NCBI RefSeq assembly: GCF_014197135.1
Contig: NZ_JACIFA010000006.1
Location: forward strand, 1-64,000
Origin: Sphingomonas zeae
Lineage (GTDB): Bacteria; Pseudomonadota; Alphaproteobacteria; Sphingomonadales; Sphingomonadaceae
Length of the DNA stretch: 64,000 nucleotides
Direction: 5' to 3'
A model generated the notes under the pieces. The model was not told the origin of the DNA and did no database searches. It was given only the letters and a program-made list of their open reading frames with translations. Positions 1 to 7,926 of the stretch are shown here, piece by piece. Positions within the stretch are counted from its first letter, which is position 1. Each line of letters opens with the position of its first letter. The position numbers were made by a program, and so were the translations under genes.

Positions 1-75
1 ACCCGCTACGATCGGTGCCCAACCGCCTTCTTCTCCGCCGTCGCCCTCGCTGCCACCATCATCTTCTGGCTTTGA
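1..75 (+). pseudogene. 3' end of an IS5-family transposase (cut by window edge)
   Basis: Frame 1 reads 24 codons to a TGA at 73-75 and ends in SAVALAATIIFWL. Tails of the form 'RYD....FLSA.ALAA..IFWL' are typical of IS5-family (IS427-type) DDE transposases. Only the C-terminus lies in the window, so it cannot be said whether the whole gene is intact. The likely IS end follows directly. It marks the left part of the integrated element as having taken a later insertion. Confidence 0.65.
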
Positions 76-76
76 T

Positions 77-93
77 CAACGAGTCCTGACCCT
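77..93. repeat. Probable right terminal inverted repeat of the IS5-type element
   Basis: The bases just after the transposase stop, read on the minus strand, are GGGTCAGGACTCGTTG. This matches the recalled style of IS427-group IS5 ends, and is followed by a TAA that could be target sequence. The left end of the IS is outside the window, so the repeat cannot be paired here. Confidence 0.5.
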
Positions 94-369
94 AAATATG
101 CTACAGCCACGGCATTTCCAATTGTGATCGATGCTCCCAATCAACAGGGCCAGGACGCAGTGCACCTGCCTCAGATGCTGAAGTTTATCTTTGCGCAGGC
201 GCCGGCTGACGCGCAGGTCATCGTCGCTGTCGAGGAGGCGTCGCAGAGTCTGCCGGCTGATGTAGATATCCGATCCTATGGCGTGCAGCGGCGGCAAGTA
301 CTGCGCGAAGCCGAATTCGATGAGGTCAACGAAAGGTTCTCTGTATACATTAAGAAATTAATCCTGTGA
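94..369 (+). pseudogene. Truncated C-terminus of an ATPase-like protein (DUF3732-type), cut by the IS
   Basis: The reading frame is open right back to the IS end and continues to a TGA at 367-369. It contains FPIVIDAPNQQGQD followed by LPQMLKFIFAQAPADAQVIV. The 'VIDSPNQQ.QD...LP.ML.FI' pattern is the Walker B/D-loop end of large SMC-like ATPases of the DUF3732 kind, seen in some anti-phage and ABC-type conflict systems. About 90 residues remain and there is no Walker A. A GTG at 124 could be called as a start, but the frame clearly extends upstream, so this is a broken gene. Family assignment is from memory and moderately sure. Confidence 0.5.
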
Positions 370-681
370 CACTTTGAATGGCTCATTTCAGCGGCAATCT
401 GGACGCGACCGAAACTTAGTTGTTACATATCGCGCTTCAGCATGTATCGGCACAATCAGCATTCGACCAAACGTGTCCGCCTGACGACTCCGAATCCATT
501 GATGACCGGATTATCCGAACCTGCCCTTTCGAGGCCGGACCGAGAATGGCGGCTTTGTCCCAGCATAAGCTATTCCCGGGTGACAAGTGCGGCTCGCTCA
601 AGCGGCCAATCCCTTCGCACGAACAATTTTCGGGGTAGGTGGACCGCGAACATCTGAGAAGGATGGCACCGCTCGGTCACC
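370..681. other. Gap inside the integrated element, no supported gene
   Basis: Two overlapping short reading frames (from 420 and 442) exist, but neither has a clear ribosome site or recognisable sequence. I see no repeats, RNA genes or strong hairpins. It is probably leftover DNA of the integrated element. Confidence 0.4.
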
Positions 682-909
682 ATGCCGCCGGCGCCACCTC
701 CTCCTGCGAAAGACGCGATTGATCCACAGGCTGGAGCCGCGTGTTCGCGTGAGGTCATCGTCGAACTACCGCCTATGATCGGGCTTCTGCCCGGTGAGGT
801 CGATCTCATCGCCAGCATGCTTGGCGAGGCCCTGATTGAGCTGTTCAGGGAAGAAGATATGAATGCTGCCGGGCGGCATGAGCATCAATTGCAGGATGAA
901 AATAGATGA
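682..909 (+). CDS. Small hypothetical protein coupled to the recombinase
   Basis: This is a 75-residue frame ending in the TGA of an ATGA overlap with the recombinase start at 906, which suggests translational coupling. The N-terminal third is rich in Pro and Ala and may not be translated. The better-looking part runs from about residue 25 (REVIVELPP) through a helix-like stretch (LPGEVDLIASMLGEALIELF). An alternative start is ATG at 775. I do not recognise the family. A small partner gene directly ahead of a site-specific recombinase could be a directionality or control factor, but that is only inferred from position. Confidence 0.4.
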   Translation: MPPAPPPPAKDAIDPQAGAACSREVIVELPPMIGLLPGEVDLIASMLGEALIELFREEDMNAAGRHEHQLQDENR

Positions 910-2612
910 GCGAGCCGCTGCGCGCCTATGGGTATGTCCGGGTCAGCAACGACGACGAGGACGGCAACAATGCCAGTATCGCAGCCCAGATCGCCGCGAT
1001 CAAAGACAAGGCGAAACGCGATGGCGTGCAAGTGGTGGAGATATTCGAGGAACTGAACGTCTCCGGCCGCAAGCTCCGTCGCCCTCAATTCGACACCATG
1101 ATGGCGAAGGCGACCGCGCCCGAGCGACCAGTGGACATCATCTATGTCCACGCCTTGTCACGCTTTGCCAGGCGGCTGCGGACTCAGGTCAACAGCGAGT
1201 ACAGGCTCGAACAGGCTTGCGTTCGCCTGATTTCGCTGACCGAAGAATTTGGCGACGATGCCAACGGCCGGCTCATGCGCGGCATGTTCGGCGCCATCAA
1301 TGAAAAGTATGCCCTCGACGCATCCATCTTCACGCGGCGTGATAGACGCGGAAATGCGCAGTCGGGATACTTCAACGGCGGGCCGGTGCCGTTCGGCTAC
1401 CAGGCACGCACCGTGGTTGTCGAGGGACGCAAGGAACGCCGCAAACTCTTCATCGTGGAGGAAGAAGCCGCCGTCGTTCGGCTGATCTATGATCTGGCGC
1501 GAATCGGCCTCCACGGCACGCCGATGGGCACGCGCGCGATCGCTCAGCATCTCAACGCCTTGGGATACCGGATCCGTGGCCGCGAATTCTTCCACAGCAG
1601 CGTCGATGGCATCCTGACCCGCCAACATTACGGCGGCCAATATCTCGATCGAACGGCTGACAGCAAAGGTCGAAAGCCTTCGATCGACGAGAGCATTATA
1701 GTGCCTTGTCCGGAGATCGTCCCACCCAAGATCATCGCGGAGGTCGCGGCTCGTCGTGCGAGGGCTGCTCCCAAGGTGACGCCGCCGCGCGTCACCAACG
1801 GCCCTACGCTGCTGACCGGTATGCTGAAGTGCAAAGCACCCGGCTGCGGAGCCGGTATGACGATCCGCACCGGCGAGTCCGGACAGTATATCTACTATGC
1901 CTGCAACGCGAAGCTGACCGGCGGTGCCGGACGCTGTGAGACGCGTGCGATCCGACAGGACGAGTTGGACAGCATCGTCCTGTCAGTCCTGACGGATCGT
2001 ATCCTTCAGCGCGATCGGCTCCTCGAATTGTTGCAGGCCGTACTCGAGAAATCCGATACGGCGGATGCGCAGCGGCACCAGGATCTCGATCGTGTCAGGC
2101 GGGAGAAAGTCAAAGCGGAAAAGCGCATACGAAGGTTGCTGGAACTGCTCGAGGAGGGTCTGATGTCGCCCAAGGACCCGCAGTTCGCCGAGCGGCTCAC
2201 CCAGCACCGCCAGAACGTCGCGCAACTGGGCGCCAGCGCGCGCAGCTTGACGCTCCAGCTTGAACGAGGACCGCAGCGCATCAGCGAGGAAACGATCGCC
2301 AAATTCGGCAATCTGATCAGCGAGCAACTGAGAGGCGGAAACCCGGCGCTGCGAAAAGCCTATGTCCGGCTGCTGATCGACAATGTCCGCGTGGACAACC
2401 AAACCATCCACATCCAGGGCAGCAAAGCGGCGCTGGAAAGCGCGGTCGTGCGGGACGGCGATGCCGCCATATCCATGGTGCCCGGTTTTGACCGGAAGTG
2501 GTGCCCCTGGCCGGACTCGAACCAGCATGCCTTTCGGCGTTCGATTTTGAGTCGAATGCGTCTACCAATTTCGCCACAGGGGCAGCGAAGTCGCGCTGCT
2601 AGACGAGGGTGA
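906..2612 (+). CDS. Large serine recombinase (site-specific integrase)
   Basis: This 568-residue protein would catalyse integration and excision of the element. The N-terminal resolvase domain (about 5-150) has the catalytic serine in AYGYVRVS and the conserved arginine in ALSRFARR. A 'recombinase' domain follows (FGYQARTV, GTRAIAQHLNALGY), then a zinc-ribbon (LKCKAPGCGAGM with further Cys in YYACNA and GRCET), then a Lys/Arg/Glu-rich probable coiled coil (about 395-460). The start at 906 overlaps the preceding small ORF by 4 bases. The last ~35 residues (from WCPWPDSNQ on) are the antisense translation of the tRNA-Leu gene plus its flank. The 3' end of the gene therefore lies in the attachment site, and the C-terminus would differ before integration or after excision. 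Confidence 0.9.
   Translation: MSEPLRAYGYVRVSNDDEDGNNASIAAQIAAIKDKAKRDGVQVVEIFEELNVSGRKLRRPQFDTMMAKATAPERPVDIIYVHALSRFARRLRTQVNSEYRLEQACVRLISLTEEFGDDANGRLMRGMFGAINEKYALDASIFTRRDRRGNAQSGYFNGGPVPFGYQARTVVVEGRKERRKLFIVEEEAAVVRLIYDLARIGLHGTPMGTRAIAQHLNALGYRIRGREFFHSSVDGILTRQHYGGQYLDRTADSKGRKPSIDESIIVPCPEIVPPKIIAEVAARRARAAPKVTPPRVTNGPTLLTGMLKCKAPGCGAGMTIRTGESGQYIYYACNAKLTGGAGRCETRAIRQDELDSIVLSVLTDRILQRDRLLELLQAVLEKSDTADAQRHQDLDRVRREKVKAEKRIRRLLELLEEGLMSPKDPQFAERLTQHRQNVAQLGASARSLTLQLERGPQRISEETIAKFGNLISEQLRGGNPALRKAYVRLLIDNVRVDNQTIHIQGSKAALESAVVRDGDAAISMVPGFDRKWCPWPDSNQHAFRRSILSRMRLPISPQGQRSRAARRG
2499..2583 (-). tRNA. tRNA-Leu(CAA), probable attachment site of the element
   Basis: On the minus strand the gene starts at 2583 with GCCCCTG, which pairs with CAGGGGC near 2503-2509. 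The anticodon stem TTCGA/TCGAA carries the loop CTCAAAA, giving anticodon CAA. A variable arm (CGCCGAAAGGCA) and the T-arm GGTTCGAGTCC are present, and CCA is encoded at 2501-2499. The 3' end points at the recombinase gene, the usual side for element insertion. The matching direct repeat at the far end of the element is outside the window. Confidence 0.93.
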
Positions 2613-2640
2613 CGGCGTACGCAAGTGCCGATTGCCGGGC

Positions 2641-2934
2641 TCAAGGGCAATCATGGGTGGCAACGCAGACGAAGACCACCAGAGTATAGAGCAGGCTCAG
2701 GATGACGGCGGTCAGGTAAAGCGGGAGGATCAGACCCTTGGTTCTGCGGCGCAGGGGCAGCATCGACAGGCCGGTAAGGCCGGGAACACTCGCCAGTGCG
2801 GGAAGGCCATAGAGTAGCGGACCACGGACACCCGACGCGACAGGATCGGACCAGAGGATGGCCAGCCACGTCAGCGGCGGTCCGACCCCCATCAACAGCA
2901 TCGGGGCGATCCAGCGTATTGCCTTGCGCGCCAT
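2641..2934 (-). CDS. Small membrane protein, unknown
   Basis: This is a 97-residue protein with about three hydrophobic helices: APMLLMGVGPPLTWLAILW near the N-terminus, YGLPALASVPGLTGLSMLPL in the middle, and LYLTAVILSLLYTLVVFVCV near the C-terminus. A basic loop (RRRTKG) precedes the last helix. The ATG at 2934 overlaps the TGA of the comM-like gene (TGATG), so the two are probably co-transcribed and coupled. I do not recognise the family. It is probably an inner-membrane protein; no function is proposed. Confidence 0.65.
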   Translation of the reverse strand: MARKAIRWIAPMLLMGVGPPLTWLAILWSDPVASGVRGPLLYGLPALASVPGLTGLSMLPLRRRTKGLILPLYLTAVILSLLYTLVVFVCVATHDCP

Positions 2935-4448
2935 CAATTCACCGGCGGTCGCTGGCGATAGCTCAGCGCCTCGGCGATATGGATGCGCCCGACCTGCCCT
3001 GCCCCCGCCAGATCGGCGATGGTGCGCGCCACGCGCAGGACGCGGGTATAGCCGCGCGCGGTCACGCGCATCCGCTCTGCCGCTTCCACCAGCAGGGCGC
3101 GGCCTGGCTCATCCGGGGTAGCGAAGCGTTCCAGCCACTGGCCGTCCGCTTCGGCATTGGTCCGCACCGTCACGGTCGCCTCCCGATAGCGCTCGGCCTG
3201 AAGCCTTCGCGCCGCCGCCACCCGTGCGGCCACCGTGGCGGACGATTCGGCGGCGGCAGGTGCGAACAGATCGACCGCACGAACCGGCTGGACCTCGACC
3301 GACAGATCGATTCGGTCGAGCAACGGCCCTGAGATCTTCGCTTGATAATCCGCCGCACAGCGCGGCGCACGGGCACAGGCCAGCGCCGCGTCCCCCAGAT
3401 GACCACAGCGGCAAGGGTTCATCGCCGCGACCAGCTGCACCCGCGCCGGGAAGGTCACATGCGCATTGGCCCGGGCGATGCTGACCGTGCCGGTCTCCAG
3501 CGGCTGGCGAAGCGAATCAAGCACGGCGCGCTGGAACTCGGGCAATTCGTCGAGGAACAGGACACCCAGATGCGCAAGGCTCACCTCGCCCGGTTTGGCC
3601 TTCAACCCGCCGCCAGTCAGCGCCGCCATCGAGGCCGAGTGATGCGGCGCGCGGAACGGGCGGGTGCGGGTCAGCCGTCCTCCGGCCAGGGTTCCCGCAA
3701 CCGACTGGACCATCGACACCTCCAACGCCTCGGCCGCGTCGAGCGGGGGGAGAATTCCGGGGAGGCAGGCCGCCATCAGCGACTTGCCCGACCCCGGAGG
3801 ACCGCTCATCAGCAGATTATGCCCACCGGCCGCGGCGATCTCCAGCGCACGGCGGGCATTTTCCTGGCCCTTGACCTGCGCCAGATCGGGGCCGGGAACG
3901 TCCTCCTCAACCAATCCGGCTTCGGGCAATGGCAGTATCGAATGCCCCTTCAGATGGTTGATGAGCGAGAGCAGGTCGGGTGCGGCGATCACCGCGCCGC
4001 CGCCCGCCCAGCTTGCTTCGGCGCCTTGCGCGGCGGGGCAGATCAGTCCCTTGTCGAGCGATCCGGCGTGAATCGCGGCCAGCAGCACGCCTGGTGACGG
4101 CCCGATCCGTCCGTCCAACGCCAGCTCGCCGACGACGACATGGTCGGCCAACAGCTCGGCATCGACCACCCCCATCGCGGCGAGCAGCGCCAGCGCGATC
4201 GGCAGGTCGAAATGCGATCCCTCCTTGGGCAGGTCGGCAGGCGACAGGTTCACCGCGATCCGCTTGGGCGGCAGCGCGAGGCCCATCGCGGCGATCGCGG
4301 CGCGCACCCGCTCACGGCTCTCCCCCACCGCCTTATCGGCCAGCCCGACCAGATTGAAGGCGGGCAACCCTGCGATCAGTTGCACCTGAACTTCGACGGC
4401 GCGCGCCTCCAGCCCCAGATAGGCCACCGTGGACACGATCGTCGCCAT
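2934..4448 (-). CDS. comM: YifB/ComM-family Mg-chelatase-like AAA+ ATPase
   Basis: The 504-residue protein begins MATIVSTVAYLGLEA, the usual start of the family, and an AGGGG ribosome site precedes the ATG at 4448, so the longer upstream start is rejected. It has an N-terminal Lon-protease-like fold (to about 170), then the Mg-chelatase AAA+ domain with Walker A GPPGSGKS and Walker B-like VLFLDELPEF, then the C-terminal Mg_chelatase_C region (RMRVTARGYTRVLRVARTIADL). In naturally transformable bacteria ComM is a helicase that helps branch migration during integration of incoming DNA. Elsewhere its role is unclear. Length and motifs are complete. It is divergent from rpmH and coupled to a small membrane-protein gene. 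Confidence 0.88.
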   Translation of the reverse strand: MATIVSTVAYLGLEARAVEVQVQLIAGLPAFNLVGLADKAVGESRERVRAAIAAMGLALPPKRIAVNLSPADLPKEGSHFDLPIALALLAAMGVVDAELLADHVVVGELALDGRIGPSPGVLLAAIHAGSLDKGLICPAAQGAEASWAGGGAVIAAPDLLSLINHLKGHSILPLPEAGLVEEDVPGPDLAQVKGQENARRALEIAAAGGHNLLMSGPPGSGKSLMAACLPGILPPLDAAEALEVSMVQSVAGTLAGGRLTRTRPFRAPHHSASMAALTGGGLKAKPGEVSLAHLGVLFLDELPEFQRAVLDSLRQPLETGTVSIARANAHVTFPARVQLVAAMNPCRCGHLGDAALACARAPRCAADYQAKISGPLLDRIDLSVEVQPVRAVDLFAPAAAESSATVAARVAAARRLQAERYREATVTVRTNAEADGQWLERFATPDEPGRALLVEAAERMRVTARGYTRVLRVARTIADLAGAGQVGRIHIAEALSYRQRPPVN

Positions 4449-4552
4449 GAGATTCCCCCTATACGGGCTCTCCCCTGCCCGCTTATGCTTCCTGCAAAGG
4501 ATGACGCCCGACCGCAAGGGGCGACGGATGTACCGGGAGTGCGTACAGCCGA

Positions 4553-4581
4553 TTGACTTGAAAGCCCGCTTTGCGTAAGCG
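4553..4581 (+). promoter_or_regulatory. Candidate promoter for rpmH-rnpA
   Basis: TTGACT at 4553-4558 is a good -35 match. Seventeen bases on, TAAGCG at 4576-4581 is a weak -10. It lies between the divergent comM and rpmH starts. The weak -10 keeps confidence low. Confidence 0.35.
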
Positions 4582-4593
4582 ACTTGCCACCAA

Positions 4594-4618
4594 GGCCGTC
4601 CTCGTGGCGGCCGTTTTT
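4594..4618 (+). terminator. Terminator-like hairpin in the rpmH leader
   Basis: GGCCG at 4594-4598 pairs with CGGCC at 4608-4612 and is followed by G and five T. It lies upstream of rpmH and faces it, with no plus-strand gene before it in the chromosome part of the window. If the promoter at 4553 is real, this would act as a leader attenuator. Confidence 0.45.
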
Positions 4619-4637
4619 ATTCAGACGTATCCAAGGA

Positions 4638-5225
4638 ATGAACGATGAAGCGGACCTTTCAGCCGAGCAATCTGGTGCGCGCTCGCCGTCACGGCTTCCG
4701 TGCGCGGATGGCGACGCCTGGCGGCCGTGCGGTGATCCGGGCGCGTCGCGCGCGCGGCCGCAAGAAGCTGTCGGCGTAATCACGACGCTGACCCGCCGCC
4801 GCGATTTCCTCGCGGCCAATGGCGGGCGCCGCGTGGTGATGCCCGGCTTCGTGCTGCAGGTTCGCCCGCGGGATGACGGTGACGCGGCGATTCGCGTCGG
4901 CTTCACCGTCACCAAGAAGATCGGAAACGCGGTCGTTCGCAACCGGATGAAACGCCGGTTGCGGGCGCTCGCGCGCGATCTGTTGCCGGGTAAGGGCATA
5001 GCGGGCGCCGACCATGTCCTGATCGGACGGCAAGGCGGTATCGAGCGCGACTATCAGGCGCTCACCGCCGAACTGGCCAAGGCGCTGACCCGCGCCGCCT
5101 CGCCCGAGTCCGCCAGCGATCAGCGCCCGCGCGAGCCGCGTGTGCATCATGGTCGCGGCAAGGGGCGATCCCCGCGCGGCGGTGCGCACCGCCAGCCCGC
5201 CACACCATCTCAAGAGCCCGCGTGA
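4638..5225 (+). CDS. rnpA: Ribonuclease P protein component (start uncertain)
   Basis: RnpA binds RNase P RNA and helps mature the 5' ends of tRNAs. The core contains [12 protein letters not shown], the basic helix with the RNR signature ([19 protein letters not shown]), and [11 protein letters not shown] Pro/Arg/Gly-rich tail of about 40 residues is longer than usual. The start is a real problem: between ATG 4638 and a GTG inside the conserved core near 4833 there is no ATG, GTG or TTG. Either translation starts at ATG 4638, seven bases ahead of rpmH and in another frame, so that rpmH is nested in rnpA as in Thermus; or a rare start is used (ATC at 4779-4781 overlapping the rpmH stop, or CTG 4788). 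The listed start is the only canonical one. Confidence 0.85.
   Translation: MNDEADLSAEQSGARSPSRLPCADGDAWRPCGDPGASRARPQEAVGVITTLTRRRDFLAANGGRRVVMPGFVLQVRPRDDGDAAIRVGFTVTKKIGNAVVRNRMKRRLRALARDLLPGKGIAGADHVLIGRQGGIERDYQALTAELAKALTRAASPESASDQRPREPRVHHGRGKGRSPRGGAHRQPATPSQEPA
4645..4779 (+). CDS. rpmH: 50S ribosomal protein L34
   Basis: The 44-codon gene reads [18 protein letters not shown] through [13 protein letters not shown] and stops at TAA 4777-4779. Length and sequence are exactly those of L34, a basic protein of the large ribosomal subunit. AAGGA at 4633-4637 is the likely ribosome site. The gene lies wholly inside an open frame that continues into rnpA, and its stop codon overlaps the first codon of the conserved RnpA region. 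Confidence 0.96.
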   Translation: MKRTFQPSNLVRARRHGFRARMATPGGRAVIRARRARGRKKLSA

Positions 5226-5440
5226 CCGTGTTCGCGCGGGCCTTGATTCTCATCGCGCGGGGCTGGCAACTCGGCCCTTCGCTGATCCTGCCGCCCACTT
5301 GTCGCTATCAACCATCCTGTTCGGCCTATGCAATACAGGCCATTGACCGCTATGGCGCGGCCAAAGGGGGCTGGTTGGCGTTCAAGCGCATTGCGCGGTG
5401 CCATCCCTGGGGCGGGCACGGACCCGACCCGGTCCCCTGA
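5222..5440 (+). CDS. yidD: Membrane protein insertion efficiency factor YidD
   Basis: This 72-residue protein contains the family core [19 protein letters not shown] and [18 protein letters not shown], with three conserved cysteines. YidD is a small, peripheral inner-membrane protein thought to help YidC-dependent insertion. The GTG start at 5222 overlaps the rnpA stop by 4 bases (GTGA). Position between rnpA and yidC is the standard one. Length is typical. Confidence 0.93.
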   Translation: MTVFARALILIARGWQLGPSLILPPTCRYQPSCSAYAIQAIDRYGAAKGGWLAFKRIARCHPWGGHGPDPVP

Positions 5441-5458
5441 CACTACTGGGGTTTCCAC

Positions 5459-7156
5459 GTGAACCAAGACCGCAAGAATTTCGTCGTGTTCGCGGTGATC
5501 GCGGCGCTGATCCTGTTCGGATGGCCGCTCATCCAGAGCAAGTTCTTCCCGAGCAATCCGCCCGCGACCAAGATCGAGGGTGGCAAGCAGGTGCCGGTGG
5601 CCAATTCCACCGCCAACCCGACCGCGACGACGCCGACCGCGATTCGCGACCGCAAGGTGGTGCTGGCCGAAACCCCGCGCGTGGCGATCGACACGCCGCG
5701 CCTGAAGGGCTCGATCAACCTGAAGGGCGCGCGAATCGATGACCTCGTTCTGCTCGACTATAAGGAAACCGTCGCCAAGGACTCGCCGCCGATCCGCCTG
5801 TTGTCGCCGGCGGGCGCGGAAGGCGCCTATTTCGCCGGCTTCGGCTGGCGCACCGATGGGCTGAACCCACCCGCCGCCGATACGGTCTGGACCGCCAGTG
5901 CACCCGTGCTGCGCCCCGGCCAGCCGGTCACGCTGACCGCCGCCAACGCGACGGGCCAGCAGTTCCGCATTGTCCTGTCGGTCGACAAGGATTACATGTT
6001 CACCGTCCAGCAGACGGTGGCCAATGGCGGCAATGCTCCGGTGCCGGTCGCGGCCTATGGTTATGTGAATCGCGGCATTTCAGCCGATCCGGACACCTGG
6101 ACGATCCATGTCGGCCCGATGTCGGTCAATAACGGCTCGGCCAATTACGGTCCGAACTGGAAAGACGTGGACAAGGCCCCGACCCGCTTCAGCACGACCG
6201 GCGGCTGGCTGGGCTTTACCGACAAATATTGGCTGACCGCCCTGATCCCCGATCAGGCCAAGGCATTTGACGGCCAGTTCCGTGCAGGCGCGGGCCAGAC
6301 CTATCAGGCCGACGACACGGTTCAGCCGCAGACGCTGGCGCCGGGCAAGCAGTTGACCCAGACCACCCGCTTCTTCGCAGGCGCCAAGGAAGTGGCGCTG
6401 CTCGATCGTTACACCGACAAGGAAGGCGCGACAAAGCTCGATTACGCTCTCGACTGGGGCTATCTGCGCGTCCTGGAAAAGCCGATCTTCTATTATCTCG
6501 ATTGGCTGTTCCGTCTGGTCGGCAATTTCGGCGTCGCGATCATCCTGCTGACCGTCACCATCCGCGCGCTGATGTTCCCGATCGCGCAGCGCCAGTTCGC
6601 CTCGATGGCGGCGATGCGCGCGGTGCAGCCCAAGATGAAGGCGCTGCAGGAACGCTACAAGGACGACAAGGTGCGGATGCAGCAGGAGGTCATGGCCCTC
6701 TACAAGCAGGAAAAGGTCAATCCGCTGGCGGGCTGTCTGCCGACGCTGATCCAGATCCCGATCTTCTATGCGCTCTACAAAGTGCTGATGCTGACGATCG
6801 AAATGCGGCATCAGGGCTTCGTGCTGTGGATCAAGGATCTGTCGGCGCCCGATCCGCTGACCCCGGTCAACCTGTTCGGCCTGCTGCCCTTCGTGCCGCC
6901 GCACTTCATTGCGATCGGCGTCGTGCCGATCCTGCTGGGCATCTCGATGTACTTCCAGTTCAAGATGAACCCGCAGCCGATGGACGATGCGCAGAAGCAG
7001 GTCTTCGCGATCCTGCCTTGGGTGCTGATGTTCGTGATGGCGCCGTTCGCGGTCGGCCTGCAGGTCTACTGGATCACGACCAACTGCATCTCGATCCTGC
7101 AGCAGCGCCTGCTCTACGCCCGTCATCCGGGCCTGAAGCAGCCGGTCGCCAAGTGA
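5459..7156 (+). CDS. yidC: Membrane protein insertase YidC
   Basis: The 565-residue insertase places proteins into the inner membrane alone or with SecYEG. An N-terminal membrane anchor ([16 protein letters not shown]) is followed by the periplasmic beta-sandwich domain (about 60-340), then the conserved C-terminal five-helix domain with [19 protein letters not shown], the amphipathic coiled hairpin ([15 protein letters not shown]), [16 protein letters not shown] and [18 protein letters not shown]. The GTG start at 5459 begins VNQDRKNF. The last codon region overlaps the yihA start by 4 bases. All of this fits a complete Gram-negative YidC. Confidence 0.96.
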   Translation: MNQDRKNFVVFAVIAALILFGWPLIQSKFFPSNPPATKIEGGKQVPVANSTANPTATTPTAIRDRKVVLAETPRVAIDTPRLKGSINLKGARIDDLVLLDYKETVAKDSPPIRLLSPAGAEGAYFAGFGWRTDGLNPPAADTVWTASAPVLRPGQPVTLTAANATGQQFRIVLSVDKDYMFTVQQTVANGGNAPVPVAAYGYVNRGISADPDTWTIHVGPMSVNNGSANYGPNWKDVDKAPTRFSTTGGWLGFTDKYWLTALIPDQAKAFDGQFRAGAGQTYQADDTVQPQTLAPGKQLTQTTRFFAGAKEVALLDRYTDKEGATKLDYALDWGYLRVLEKPIFYYLDWLFRLVGNFGVAIILLTVTIRALMFPIAQRQFASMAAMRAVQPKMKALQERYKDDKVRMQQEVMALYKQEKVNPLAGCLPTLIQIPIFYALYKVLMLTIEMRHQGFVLWIKDLSAPDPLTPVNLFGLLPFVPPHFIAIGVVPILLGISMYFQFKMNPQPMDDAQKQVFAILPWVLMFVMAPFAVGLQVYWITTNCISILQQRLLYARHPGLKQPVAK

Positions 7157-7827
7157 GCGAGCTTCCCCCCGCCCTCCCCCCCGAAGAGCCTCAGGGCTTT
7201 TCGGAGGAACTGGTCGAGCAGGCGCGCAAGCTGTTCGCCGGGCCGGTCACCTTCCTGAAGTCCGCGCCCGCGCTGAAATTCCTGCCCGATCCGATCGTGC
7301 CGGAAGTCGCGGTGGCGGGCCGCTCGAACGTCGGCAAATCGTCGCTGCTCAATGCGCTGACCAACCGCAACGGCCTGGCGCGCACGTCGAACACGCCGGG
7401 CCGGACGCAGGAGCTGAACTTCTTCGACGTCGGGACCCCGCCGGTGCTGCGGCTGGTCGACATGCCGGGCTATGGCTTTGCCAAAGCGCCCAAGGACATG
7501 GTCAAGCAGTGGCGTTTCCTGGTGAACGATTTCCTGCGCGGACGGCAGGCGTTGAAGCGTGCGCTGGTGCTGATCGACTCGCGCCACGGCATCAAGGAAG
7601 TCGATCGCGAAATCCTGGAAATGCTCGACCGTGCGGCGGTCAGCTATCGCATCATCCTGACCAAGGCGGACAAGGTCAAGGCGACCGAACTGGCCGATGT
7701 CATCGCCCGCACCGAGATCGAGGCGCGCAAACGTGCCGCCGCCCATCCCGACATTCTCGCCACCTCGAGCGAAGGCGGCATGGGTATCCCCGAACTCCGC
7801 GCGGCGGTGCTCGAGGCCATCGGCTGA
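7153..7827 (+). CDS. yihA: Ribosome biogenesis GTPase YihA/EngB
   Basis: This 224-residue TRAFAC GTPase acts in 50S subunit assembly. G1 is GRSNVGKSS, followed by the characteristic [13 protein letters not shown]3 DMPGYGF, G4 TKADK and G5-like SSEGG. The GTG start at 7153 overlaps the yidC stop (GTGA), so the two are translationally coupled. The N-terminal extension (about 30 residues, rich in Pro and Glu) is a little longer than in E. coli. A strong terminator follows the gene and ends the rpmH-to-yihA operon. Confidence 0.94.
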   Translation: MSELPPALPPEEPQGFSEELVEQARKLFAGPVTFLKSAPALKFLPDPIVPEVAVAGRSNVGKSSLLNALTNRNGLARTSNTPGRTQELNFFDVGTPPVLRLVDMPGYGFAKAPKDMVKQWRFLVNDFLRGRQALKRALVLIDSRHGIKEVDREILEMLDRAAVSYRIILTKADKVKATELADVIARTEIEARKRAAAHPDILATSSEGGMGIPELRAAVLEAIG

Positions 7828-7848
7828 GTTGCGGAGACAGCGATCGAG

Positions 7849-7885
7849 AAAGGCCCGTCCGGTTCCACTGGGCGGGCCTTTTTTG
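7849..7885 (+). terminator. Rho-independent terminator after yihA
   Basis: AAGGCCCG pairs with CGGGCCTT around a loop of about 13 bases and is followed by TTTTTT. It closes the rpmH-rnpA-yidD-yidC-yihA operon. Confidence 0.85.
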
Positions 7886-7926
7886 TTCGGTTGCGGGGAC
7901 CCGGCGGGGCGGTTACCCCTTTCCCC

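Noticed and set aside
2503..2612. WCPWPDSNQ tail taken as a true recombinase domain
   Set aside because: This peptide is the known antisense reading of tRNA-Leu genes; it reflects the attachment site and not a conserved domain.
6080..7126. 348-codon minus-strand frame opposite yidC
   Set aside because: It is the antisense of a clearly conserved gene, rich in Arg, Gln and Asp as expected for a GC-rich shadow frame.
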